This document shows, piece by piece, positions 41,846 to 52,216 of a stretch of DNA of 64,000 nucleotides. The position numbers were made by a program, and so were the translations under genes. Position 1 is the first letter of the stretch. Every line of letters begins with the position of its first letter. The stretch is from Przewalskia tangutica (lineage: Eukaryota > Streptophyta > Magnoliopsida > Solanales > Solanaceae). Under the pieces are notes generated by a model, which had not been told where the DNA came from, made no database searches, and was given only the letters and a program-made list of their open reading frames with translations. Location of the stretch: the NCBI GenBank assembly GCA_029844215.1, contig CM056723.1, positions 3,060,980 to 3,124,979 of the forward strand, given 5' to 3'.

Positions 41846-43113
41846 AAATCAATTTTGTTATGTTCATTCATGTACTATTTTGTTTATTTTTCTTGTTTGT
41901 GAAGGTTTTCCTTTGTATTTTCTCTATACACATTACATAAAATAAAACTAACAGCCAATTCTTTCCAGAATTTAAGATTTATTCGATACAGTATTACAAG
42001 ACCAATGTAAAGTGATAATTGTTGGAAATTTACCTAGTGGATTGAGTTTATTCCGTCTTTAATGACTTGAACACATGAAGCCCCGCATGTCGGAAATATT
42101 ATTTCCATACATCGTACAACGTCTAACTAAATTTTACGTAGTGAAAGAGATGTTGGTATTAAGTGTTCTTAAGTTATGTAACTCTCATTTGCAGATAATT
42201 TGATTGATTTAAGTAAAAGAATATGGCCAGATCATTTTAAAGTCCTCAAACGCTTGTACTGCACCAAACAAATAAATTTCAGGATTGTACTCCAATCTAA
42301 TTACTAATTTCATCTGAGAGAAAATAAACTTCAAGCTCTTTCAACCTAAGGCTGAGGGGAAAGGATCCAAAACAAAAGTAGTTAAATCTGCCATGTCACC
42401 AACATGTTTGAGTAGATCATCTATACAGATGTGTTAATCCTACATGTACTGTTTAGATCCTTTCTCAGCACAACTTCCAGAACGAAATACTGCAAAGTTC
42501 TGTTCAGTGCTTCGCAATATTAAGTATCTTCTAGCTCTTTTCATCCTAAAGCATTTGCAGTGGCAGATAATTTGAGACTCAGGTACAATTATCAGAAAAG
42601 TTACCTTAACAGTTGCCCAACACTTTTGCTAAAAACCTTAGCTAGCCTCGAATCGAACTTTCCCATCTAAGAGGTGCTACAAGCAGCTGGCTGGGAAGAA
42701 AGATGAGAAAGAAACATAAGGCCGGTTGGAATGCTGCGTACTCTGGACAATCTGGAAAGAAAGGAACAACTAATGGTTCGATTCAGGCTAAGAGTTCAAT
42801 AAATGATTCCGTTTTGGTATGATCTTTTATTATAATATAGTCCAGCATGACACTAAGAAAAAGGAGAAAAATCAATGTCTATTTAAATTTTAAACCAAAG
42901 ATCAATCACAATTGACAACGAAAACAATACAAAATTTTCAAGGGACAAAACATTGAGAAAGCCAAAGAGATATATTTATACAATAGAATGATAGTCCAAC
43001 TCCGACATGACACAATTAACCAACAACTAGTATGTTGAAGGTTCACAAATTTGTATGAAAAGAAAAATTATGTATTATAAGAGATTCTTAGATATATAAT
43101 ATATTGTATAAAT
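41846..43113. other. Intergenic region, nothing recognised
   Basis: Contains the 3' UTR of the b561 gene and presumably the 3' UTR of the convergent coiled-coil gene. AT-rich, no long frame, tRNA or repeat end that I can recognise. Confidence 0.6.
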
Positions 43114-44708
43114 TCATTTCCTATGCACTTGGTTCCTTGTCGGATGAGCTATATCGGTCATGATTTCATCTTCTTCGTCGTAATTCAACTCCTATAAGTA
43201 AATACAAAATTTTCCATATCAATATCAACAAAAGAAACAGAACATGCTTCCTAAAAATTGATTCAGTTCGCTAAAATTAATTAAGTTCCATCAGATAAAT
43301 GTAACCATGTAAATGTTACTTGCCTTTAGATGATCTCCCATTATCTTCTTTTCTTCTTTCTTCTCCCTGAGCGTTCGAATTGGAGAAATTTTTAGCTGCA
43401 ATATACATCGACAATGAATCAACTTCATCTCAATGTGAAGCAGTTCATTCTTCGAATTTTCTATACCCATTTCACTATAATCATGCTCATTTCATTCAAA
43501 TACAAAAAAAATGCATTTTAAAACTTTTTTCGGTTTTCTATCCGGCGTCCGGTACATGCATTAAAGTCCGACTAACTTGGATTCGCGCCGCATAGGACCC
43601 ACTCGGGGAAAGCGCTCATTACAAAGGATTTTCTATACACAGGGCTCGAAATCGAGAGCTCTGGTTAAGGGAAGAACAACTCTATCCGATGCACCACATC
43701 CTTTGGTGGTCTAAATTTACCCATGAACTATGTGAAATGGTCTTGAAAGAAATAATCTCTTGATTATTTTCATTAATTGAAAGACAATATATACACTTTA
43801 CAAGAGAATCTTATTCCTAATCTACTTCTAAAATCCTATTCTATTTGTAAACTAACTATACATTTATGGTAAAATGTACAAGACTAATTAAGGTACAATA
43901 CTAATATACAATATTTACCAAATCTATTTACTTTAGTTGAGAATGACCGAGATGGGCTACTTCTCGGGCTTTGAGATATATCTTCAATATACATACAATA
44001 TACACGTGTATATTGTATGTATATCTAACAGGTCTAGATTTACCTTTGGTTAATAGTTGGAGTCAGATATACTCCAGCCATTGTTAAAGTGGCCAAATAT
44101 AACCTTATTTTCAAATATAAAATCTTTGATTTTAAGACGTCAAAAGTAGAGTTAAGGTTTGTCTACACTCTACACTCCCCAGACCCCACCTGGTGTATTG
44201 TTGTAGTTGTTTTTAAGACATTTTTCGATTGATTCATTTTTTTACTTTCCATTTTTGGACATATTAAAATTCACCTGAAACCAATGAGAATAAAAAAAAA
44301 TAGAGTTACCGTGCAGGATAATCTGAGTTCTTTCAATTGAAAAAGGCGATCAACTTCAAGCTCAAGTTGTTTCTGTTCCTCTCCTCTGTTTAACATCTCT
44401 TTCATCTGCAAATCCAGCATTAGATCTCTTTCTTTCAACATCTTCTCCGTCCTCTCTTTATCGCTTATCAACCTCTCGAGCTTTTCACGAATAGCACTGA
44501 GCTCCTCAGCTAACGATGAATCGAATGGCTCTGCTTGAATAATGCTGATTGGATTTGTTGCCTTTTTCGAAGTCGGATGAACATTCTCTTTGTTTGAGTT
44601 TTGTATAAATGAAATTCCGTTCCAGTTTTGGGGTATTGGATTGGTGGTAAGTGGAGTTGATGGAGTGTTTTTGGGTTGAAGTGGTTTCCGGATCTGATTG
44701 TTTGTCAT
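43114..44708 (-). CDS. Small coiled-coil protein, three exons, function unknown
   Basis: Minus-strand exons 44708-44310, 43395-43324 and 43191-43114 join in frame to 182 residues. The first ATG after the promoter is at 44708 (MTNNQIRKPLQPKN). Residues 75-130 are a charged heptad-like coiled coil (EELSAIREKLERLISDKERT, then MLKERDLMLDLQMKEML, then LELEVDRLFQLKELRLSC). Exon 2 gives LKISPIRTLREKK, a motif I associate with a conserved plant protein family often labelled HMGB6-like. The N-terminal RKPLQPKN plus coiled coil resembles the start of 3xHMG-box proteins, but no HMG box is present. Intron 2 uses a GC donor (AAG|GCAAGT). Intron 1 carries a SINE and an RTE tail. A nuclear role is only a guess. 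Confidence 0.78.
43530..43714 (-). mobile_element. tRNA-derived SINE in intron 1 of the coiled-coil gene
   Basis: On the minus strand: ccaccaaaggatgtggtgca, then tcggatagagttgttcttcc, then gctctcgatttcgagccc (box B), then gagcgctttccccgagtggg and ggacgccggatag. It matches a widespread plant SINE-like repeat as I remember it. Same strand as the host gene. Confidence 0.65.
43987..44024. repeat. 38-bp perfect palindrome
   Basis: Arms of 19 bases meet at 44005/44006 around the core TATACACGTGTATA. It could form a cruciform or hairpin and contains a G-box core. Probably the centre of a small foldback repeat in the intron. Confidence 0.85.
44140..44215 (+). mobile_element. Short RTE/SINE 3' tail
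   Basis: gagttaaggtttgtctacac, then tctacactccccagacccca, then cctggtgtattgttgtag. Truncated copy of the TTG-ending tail, in intron 1 of the coiled-coil gene. Confidence 0.55.
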
Positions 44709-44841
44709 TTTTTTGTTCGAATTTGAAATGGTTAAGGTGGACAACAACGGCTACTTATAAAAATGTGTGTGGCAGGACTTTGAAAGTAGCACCAAACCAG
44801 AATTCAAAGTTTATCAGAGTGTGAATGCTTTAGCACAAAAA

Positions 44842-44915
44842 GGCCCATTAGCTCAGTTGGTTAGAGCGTTGTGCTAATAACGCAAAGGTCGCAGGTTCGA
44901 GACCTGCATGGGCCA
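44842..44915 (+). tRNA. trnI-AAU: tRNA-Ile (anticodon AAT)
   Basis: 74 bases fold into a full cloverleaf. Acceptor stem GGCCCAT/ATGGGCC with discriminator A; D arm GCTCAGTTGGTTAGAGC; anticodon stem TTGTG/CGCAA with loop CTAATAA (anticodon AAT at 44876-44878); T arm GCAGG TTCGAGA CCTGC. A and B boxes are intact and T-rich sequence follows, as expected for an RNA polymerase III gene. No intron and no encoded CCA, so it is nuclear. It lies 134 bases from the start codon of the divergent coiled-coil gene. Confidence 0.97.
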
Positions 44916-45399
44916 TTTATTTTCATATTCATTTTTCTGCCAAATTTGTGTACTTTTAATATATACTTGAAACACGTGCATGGGCCAAAATACATCCTTT
45001 TCTCTTTCCAAGTACAAAATGAAAAAAAAAAACATTCTAGTATAAGTTCAAAATAGAAATTATGTACTTTAAACATTTTCGAGTCTTTTTCTTTAATTAA
45101 AATAAAAGGGCTATTCAAATATAGTTTAACTACTTTTTTGCGAGAAAAATATCAAATGAGTCTCTAACGTTTGATTGGAATTCCAACTACACACAAAACT
45201 TTTATCGGAGTTCTATTATCCCATGATAATTTTAAAAGTGAAATATACTCACCCTTAAACCCTGACATGTCCGTGTACGTGACTACACTGCACTTAGGCG
45301 CGTTCAAAGTTAAAAAACTACCCTCCAACGTTTAAAATTATTCACGTGGCCTTTCAAATCAGCAAAAAAATTAATACTCCAATGGTAATATCATCTTCT

Positions 45400-48237
45400 T
45401 CCTAATAAGTTCTATCCGACCCACACCATGTTTTTCCATTTCAAAGCTCTAATCTCCCATCCTCTTTTCAGCCATTTACGAAGATTGAAGCTGCCATATT
45501 TGTGTCGAAATTGTTTGTATTGGAAAGAGGTTAGTTTAATTTAGTTTTAATTGATATACTTTGTTTCATATCAAATTTAGGGTTTGAAATTTCCTCCTCA
45601 AGTCTTGCTCATATCTGCCTGTTTTGTTGAGTTCGTGTACGCACCAGAATTTGAAAATTTTATGTTTCAAACCCAATAATTGACGAACTACAGGACGCCT
45701 CGGTTCGCCACCCGGAGAAGGTAAACACAATTTCATTTTTTATTTCTCATTTAAAGTTACTTAATATGACTTGTATGATGCCTTTGTATGTTTGATAAGC
45801 CTGCCTAATTGATATCAGTGCATGTTTAGGTTTGTTTCAGTGGATTATTACTTATTAGACGTGTTTTGGTTAAATTATGACCATTAAGATCTTTTAACAG
45901 GTTATTAAGTATGTTTATGAATCACTATTAGAGTTTATAATAATGATTGTTAATAGGTTAGACCACGGATTAGTATGCTCGATTAGTTTAAATCATTGTT
46001 AGTTTTTATGGCTGTTTGTATGATTATTTGTGGTTTAAGTGTGTCTTGTTAGTTTGAATTTAGTTAATTAGGTATGACCACAATAAGTCATGATATTGGT
46101 GGTTAAACTGTCCAGGGATCAGTTTGACATGTTAAAGTTGGTTGCAACCATTACTTGTTCAATATTTGGTTAAATAAAGGCATGTGGTGTTTGTTTAGGA
46201 CAGATTTTATTCATATGCAAGCTATCTAGTTGACTTGAAATCTGATTTGAGGCTTATTTAGCCATATGCAATCTGCCTATATGGTCTTATGTTTGTTTAG
46301 TATGAAGTTGTAATGGTTTTGATTTAATCTAGGCTGCACAACTTATGCAATATCCTAAATCCATCAGTTTAAGCTAATAAAAGATATGAATGAGATTAAG
46401 TCAATTGTCTAGCATAATCTATGAATGATAACTATGTCCCCTTTTACCGTTGAGCTAATCACAAGACATTATATTTTCTTTAAACTTGTGCTTAGATATA
46501 ACCAGTTAAGAGGTGGTCTTTCTGTATCGTCTTACAGCAAGTTCGGCCAGAAGAAACATATATTGAGCTATATCTATCCCCTGCATGTTTAAGTACAAAA
46601 CAGAGTACAATAAGAAACTGGTTCTATGTAAATGTTAGTTTTGAACTTAGTATGATGTATGGGGCTAAAACGTTTCTTGTTCAGCATGTCATGAATTGTT
46701 TCATGAGATGTTCTATGTCCCAAGTCCTGTTTGAATTCATTTAGTTCCTATATGTGTTCACATTAGATTATTGCACTTCCTAAGTCACTTTGTGTCAAAA
46801 TCTGCTTGTTGAATCATTTAGACAGCTTCTATACCAACATCTTGTATTTACATGGACTGATTTGTGTCACACTGGACCATCATTGGCTGCATCCCACTAG
46901 TTAGCACAGAGGAAGGATAATTTGGTACTAAAATAGCTCAAACCAAATGAGAAATCTGGGCCCTTCAATTTATTTAGTCTGAGAGCTATGGACCGTGGGT
47001 CTGCTCCCTACTGTTTTGCTTATATATTGTTGTGTTTTTGGCCCATTACCTTGTTTGATGTATTTGGGTTTATTATATGTTGGTTAGGTTAACTTATCTT
47101 TTCTTTGTTAATTACCATCAGCGGTATTAAATATTTTAGACGTGTATCTATGTGTTTAATTCCATATCCATCTTCATTTATGTCGTACGGAACAAGTCTT
47201 GGACGCATACTAATCTTTTTCTTTTTCTTTTATTTACATGAAATGCGTCGGAGTCAAATGAAGAGTTTCACTACGAGACTCATTATAATTCTCGTCAAAT
47301 GAAGACACGCGTCTACATTCCTTGCATCCTCCGATCTCGGGACTTCGAAACCAATAGGGCAGGATAATATCTTCACCCGCCCTAGTCATTTTACCTCCTT
47401 TCTTTAACTCTGTCACTTTACTTTTATTTGTATTTTTGTTATCTAACCGTATACAATTATTGAAATGCTTAGAATAGTTAGGCCTAGAATTATTAAAGGT
47501 GGGTAGTTAAATAATAAAATGTGTCACTAGTTTAATTTATCTTTAGGCCGTTATGCATTTTTTAAAACTTTTCAAAATAACTTAGCCTTTTCATTGATAT
47601 TATAGAAATAAATGAGTTCCAAATTTTTATTAAACTTCATAAAATGACAAATCTACTTTTTCTATAACAAAAATCTCTTTTTTTATTACCAAGTGCAAAA
47701 GAGGGAAATCTTTCTACCCATTTGTATACCCTTTATAAAGATTAAATTTTACATATAATACGATACTTTTAGTAAACCATTTTTTTATTATGCATTTTAT
47801 GATAAACCTCATGCAATTGCTTTGTTCAAATAAAATATTTTCCTTGCATTTTACAAATAAATTTCATGCAATTCTATGGAAACTATATATACATATATAT
47901 ATTTTAAATAATTATTTGCTAACATCTTTTAAACCCATGTTTCTCCTAAATATGCATTTTTAATATAATGATCAACCTAAATTTGACCGGATAACTGCGA
48001 GTTAGCGCATCTTAAGAGATGCATAACCCCTTCCCCTTAGAATAATAGAGAACTCTTACCTAGAATCTCATTAAGTTTTGCAGACCTTTAGAAATGGAGA
48101 TCATTTGTAGCATTTTATGTTGCATTTAAAAGTGTCATAGTTCACTATAATAATTAGGTGACGACTCCTTAAATACAATATAGGAAGGAACCATATGTAG
48201 TACACAGTTTCGACTTCGGTTAAAATGGGGTGCGACA
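45400..48237 (+). mobile_element. Probable 5' LTR (R-U5 part) of an Ogre/TAT-like element
   Basis: Non-coding, T-rich sequence ending in GGGGTGCGACA at 48237, directly before a primer-binding-like site. The left limit is not resolved and no TGTTGACACCC start was found upstream, so the copy is 5'-incomplete or altered. Confidence 0.45.
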
Positions 48238-48258
48238 GCATGACGACTTCACTGGGGA
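48238..48258 (+). other. Primer-binding-like site of the Ogre/TAT-like element
   Basis: gcatgacgacttcactgggg follows the LTR end. Elements of this group commonly have TGGCGACTC(C/T)(A/G)CTGGGGA here; two positions differ. Confidence 0.55.
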
Positions 48259-48994
48259 TACTTAGATTCTTAACCATAACAAAACTTAGGTTAATCATTG
48301 TGCTTTATTTTCCTTATTTGTTTATTTGCTTAAATTGTTTCTTTTGTGTTTTACACTTATTTGCTTTTATTTTTACCTTTGCCTTAACTGCTCTTCTTTA
48401 CATATAAATATTGCATGTTATCTTAACTGCTATTTGTTATAGCTTTCCTTAAACTGGCATTCCGCTCATATTTCATCCCTTACGGAAAATTCACACTACA
48501 CGCGAGGTGTGCTTTGCACACCCGCAAATTTCTTTCAAATATCCAAATTTAGGAGAGTTGGCGTTTCTGCGAGAATCCGGTCGGCCGGTGGCGCGTGGGG
48601 CCTGCTCGATAGTTATTGTAGCCGGGATAAGCAGGCACGAACTTCCGTATAGCGCCCTAGTTTTTCAGTACAAGTAGCTAAGGGTGCTAGCCTTCTCGCT
48701 CGAGTAGTCCGCTCGGAAACCTTTCGTCTAGTAAGCCAAATCTTAACAAATTTAAGTAAGAGCTATATCACCCTTCATCTTATGGCATGCATGCATTAAC
48801 CTTAAGTGGGTCGGTCCCTAGTATCGACACCACAATTAGGAAAACATCAAATTGGTCAACGGGTTTCGTGACCCAATTGACCAAATAAGCATATTATGTG
48901 TTGCATAATTATGATAAATTTATCCAAGCCAAATGACATGCCAAAGTTGGAAATGTAAGTTTATCTTTTATTTTTTCAGCATTTGTAACATAGG

Positions 48995-49183
48995 ATGGAT
49001 CACATAAGAATGGTAAGTGGAGTTCCCACCAAACTAAGAGTGTGGTGGGAGGATCTCGACATCAGCAGTCAAGCGGTGATTAGGAAGAATTTGGGGTGCC
49101 TCATCTCACTATTTGGTATTTCGCCAGATCAGCATTTAATCAGAGCTTTAATACCCCAATGTCATCATAATTCGACATTTTGA
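48995..49183 (+). pseudogene. DUF7745-like N-terminal fragment of a plant LTR element
   Basis: VWWEDLDISSQAVIRKNLGC, then LFGISPDQHLIRALIP, resembles the WW..L....K..I..HLG.L..LL.I.P...I..ALV..WD start of transposon-encoded DUF7745 proteins as I remember them. It breaks off where WD should follow. Not a host gene. Confidence 0.5.
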
Positions 49184-49385
49184 CAAAATTTTAAATCTGC
49201 ATCCGCATTGCCCTCATTTTTTCTAGCATTACAGCAACCAGTGTCATCTTAATTCGACACTGGATAAATTTTGAATCCGCGTTAGCCTTATCCATAATTT
49301 TTCTAGCATTACAGAAATCAGTGTCATCATAATTCGACACTAGGACAAAATTTTAAATCCGCATCAGCTTTGCCCTTAAGTTTAT
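49150..49385 (+). repeat. Diverged tandem repeat, about 80-90-bp unit, three copies
   Basis: Each unit has gtgtcatcataattcgacac, then gacaaaattttaaatc(c/t)gc, then ttctagcattacag. Lies in the LTR element, between the DUF7745-like fragment and the 3' LTR. Confidence 0.75.
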
Positions 49386-49508
49386 AGCATCAGATATCTT
49401 CTTTTGCCCATGCATTTCCTAATTTTTGACAATCTGGACAAAATTGGCTACAAGTCAACGTCTTTGTCCGAAAACTCTTTTACCGTCTTCAGTCAAAGAG
49501 CGACAAGC

Positions 49509-50640
49509 TGTTGACACCCAATTTTGTCCCATTTATACCGCATTTCATTCAGTTCGTCCTTCTATCTTTAATTAATTTCGCTATGCTTCTTAGTCTTGAA
49601 AATTTTCTGAAAAAAAATATAATAATAAATACCTGAAATACTTTCTATTAATTATATTATAATGTTTAAAGTATCGAGTATTATATTAATATATAAGCAA
49701 AATAATTTTAATATGTCGGCATCAGTATTGATAATTGATTTCTCTTAATATTTTACCAATTACTAAATTAAGCATTTTTATGAATATTATATTTTTTTAC
49801 TTAAACTAAATACATATATTAAATATTTTATATCATAATTTATGTGTGTGTGCACTTTTGAAATTAATTAGGACAAAAAAGCATGCTTTAATTAATTAAT
49901 TAAATCCTCAACCTAATTCTCTACCCAACTCCCATAACCCAGCAGCCCAACTCCACCCATTTTTAATTCCTAGCCCAAAATCTTGACCCGACCCATAAAC
50001 CCTCTTCTTCAAATCACCCCAACAAAACCAGAACGCCCTCATCGTCCGTTCAGAACCAAACTACCCCAAAATCCCATCGATTTCCAACCAACACCACCCT
50101 TTATCCGCCGGATAATCCACGTCGTCGACACCACCAGTCGCCCATCTCATCACCCCAGTCCCGTCTCCTCTTTTCTGAACCCTCTGATCCGCGATTTGGT
50201 TTTGTCCACTGAATCGAACCCTTCTCTCTTCGATTCAGTGGATAAAACATGATTCGAAGCTGTTCGGAGGGTAATCCAAAGGATAAAAATCTTACCTATG
50301 TCCCAACGTTCCCTTTCCCGCAAATCAGACTGAGGAATGGATTTTCCACCCCTTTTCCCATCATCTCACCTGCCGAATTGTCACACACCTTTCCCCTCTT
50401 TTTTGATTCTGAATGTAAAATTCAAATTAGGGGGTGGGTATAAGTGTGAGGAAGGGTCTTGGGCTATAAATACAACCCTTTAGGTTGTGTCGAAGGGGTC
50501 GAAAAATTTCTGGTCTGATTTTAAGTCTAAGAACAAAATTTCTTTCATCTTTTATTGCTATTGTAGATTTTAAACTCATAAAGACAAACATTTTATGATA
50601 ATATAGCTCAAAAACCAACTCTCATTATTAGTATCAGAAA
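49509..50640 (+). mobile_element. 3' LTR (U3 part) of the Ogre/TAT-like element
   Basis: Starts TGTTGACACCCAATTTTGTC, a start I recognise from Solanaceae TAT/Ogre-type LTRs. A TATA-like ctataaatacaacc lies near 50463, placing R after it. The right limit is unclear; sequence near 50640 no longer looks like LTR. Confidence 0.6.
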
Positions 50641-52216
50641 GATTGAATTCTTTTTTGCTGAAAGTTTGGACAAAAAACTTCATCAATTCAAGGGTTATAT
50701 TATCACTAAGAGACTGAAATTTACGAAACAACCTACAATTGTAGAAATGTCATCCTCCCTTATTGAAAAAATACTGAAATTCTACATATAGGTGAAAATC
50801 CACAATATTACTGGTGAATTGTTGACGAGGTTGGTAGTGCGTCATCACTTATATCCCAAATCCTATATCATAACACCAATCAAGCAATGAATGCTACCAC
50901 TTATACAGAGTTTGAAACAACTCTTTCAATCCTTTAAACTTACACTGATGAAGAGATTATTGCACAAGTGATTAAAGTGTAAGAACAAGAGAAAACAAAT
51001 ACAGAAGATGACAAAGAAAATGTTGATAAAGAGTCTCAACCTATTGCTACTTGGGGTGAAACAAAAGAGTCAACTGTTAAACTCTTAGATAGTCTTTAAG
51101 GGAAAATTATTTAATTCCCTTTTACTGAAAGTTTGGATAAAAATCTTCGTCAATTCAAGCGTTACAATTGTAGAATTCTTACGTCAAAATTGAAATTGTA
51201 TTTAAATTCTCAATTAATTTTAAATGCATATGTTTCTTAGATTTCAATTCTTATCGGTATGATACAAATAATCATGAATTTATTGTAATTTATTAGTCTT
51301 TTTAATTTTTAATTATGAGATATGAAAATCAATTGAAAATTGAAAATTAACAAGTATATTATTTTCATTTATAGCATAAAAAGTACAAAAAATAATTACT
51401 TGCGTATTTTTGTTTATAACAACTAAATGAGATTCAAACATAAAATACAGTATACATATATAATAACACCTCACTATATCATGAAATTTTCGAACAAACG
51501 CTGTCATGCCAATGTAAAGAGGTTTTACTGTAATTTTACAGATAGGAAAACCTTCATTTTGACCATTGTTTCTTTGTTATTTAAGCATTCTAACACTAAC
51601 AATTGAGTATATAAAAATATCAAAACAATTGCTAAACCCACTTATATTACTTCTCCTGTTTATTTGCTAATCTTTAATATTTGTCTTTTAAATTGAACTT
51701 ATGTCTAGTCGATCACAAGTTCTTTAAAAGCACAAAGCAAAATTAGTAAAAAATCATAATGTAAAAATATAAACTTAATCATCATTCTGGATTAACAAAG
51801 CCAAACCAAACCTGCCCTAAAAAGTGTATGTATACTTACTGGTCTACCAATTTTGCTGCTTTGTCAATCAATATATTAGGCTAGAATAAAATTTCGCAAT
51901 GAAATAATAAAAATTTACATGAAACAAAAAAGAATCATAATTTCGCGAAAAAAGTAAGGTTCTTTCTTCCACGAAAATGAACCCAATCAATCAATCAATA
52001 ATATACTCTTCAAACCCTAACAATTTTCTCTCTCTCTACATATACGTACATATATTCATATCTATTCACGTTGTTGTAATTTCTGATCATATTTACATTT
52101 CTTCTAGGTAATTCGTTTGACCTTATTACCTTTCCAGTTTCTTCTAATTTTCAGATCATAGTATCATACCAGTGTTTCCAAGGGCAATTTTGTCCAGATC
52201 TGAAAATATATCTCTA
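50640..52216. other. AT-rich intergenic region before the auxilin-like gene
   Basis: No gene recognised. A roughly 40-base motif (ctgaaagtttgga(c/t)aaaaa, then cttc(a/g)tcaattcaag(g/c)gtta) occurs at about 50658 and again at about 51125. It may mark a decayed element; the protein pieces between are too broken to assign. The end (about 52020-52216) is the promoter and leader of the next gene. Confidence 0.5.

Larger units (their letters stand above)
48238..49508 (+). mobile_element. Internal remnant of the Ogre/TAT-like element
   Basis: Only 1.27 kb remains between the two LTR parts: the leader, a short coding fragment at 48995-49183 and a degenerate triple repeat. Gag, protease, RT and integrase are absent, so this is a large internal deletion or a non-autonomous derivative. 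Confidence 0.55.

Noticed and set aside
44861..45118. 85-codon minus-strand frame ending CRSRTCDLCVI
   Set aside because: It runs through the antisense strand of the tRNA-Ile gene; the peptide is a familiar spurious annotation.
50640..51110. pogo/Tigger-like transposase remnant
   Set aside because: Short acidic pieces recall such proteins, but frames are too broken and AT-rich to support the call.
52172..52216. Longer N-terminus of the auxilin-like protein (from a GTG)
   Set aside because: Plant genes start at ATG; MDDLDVLARDFGF at 52217 is the family start as I know it.
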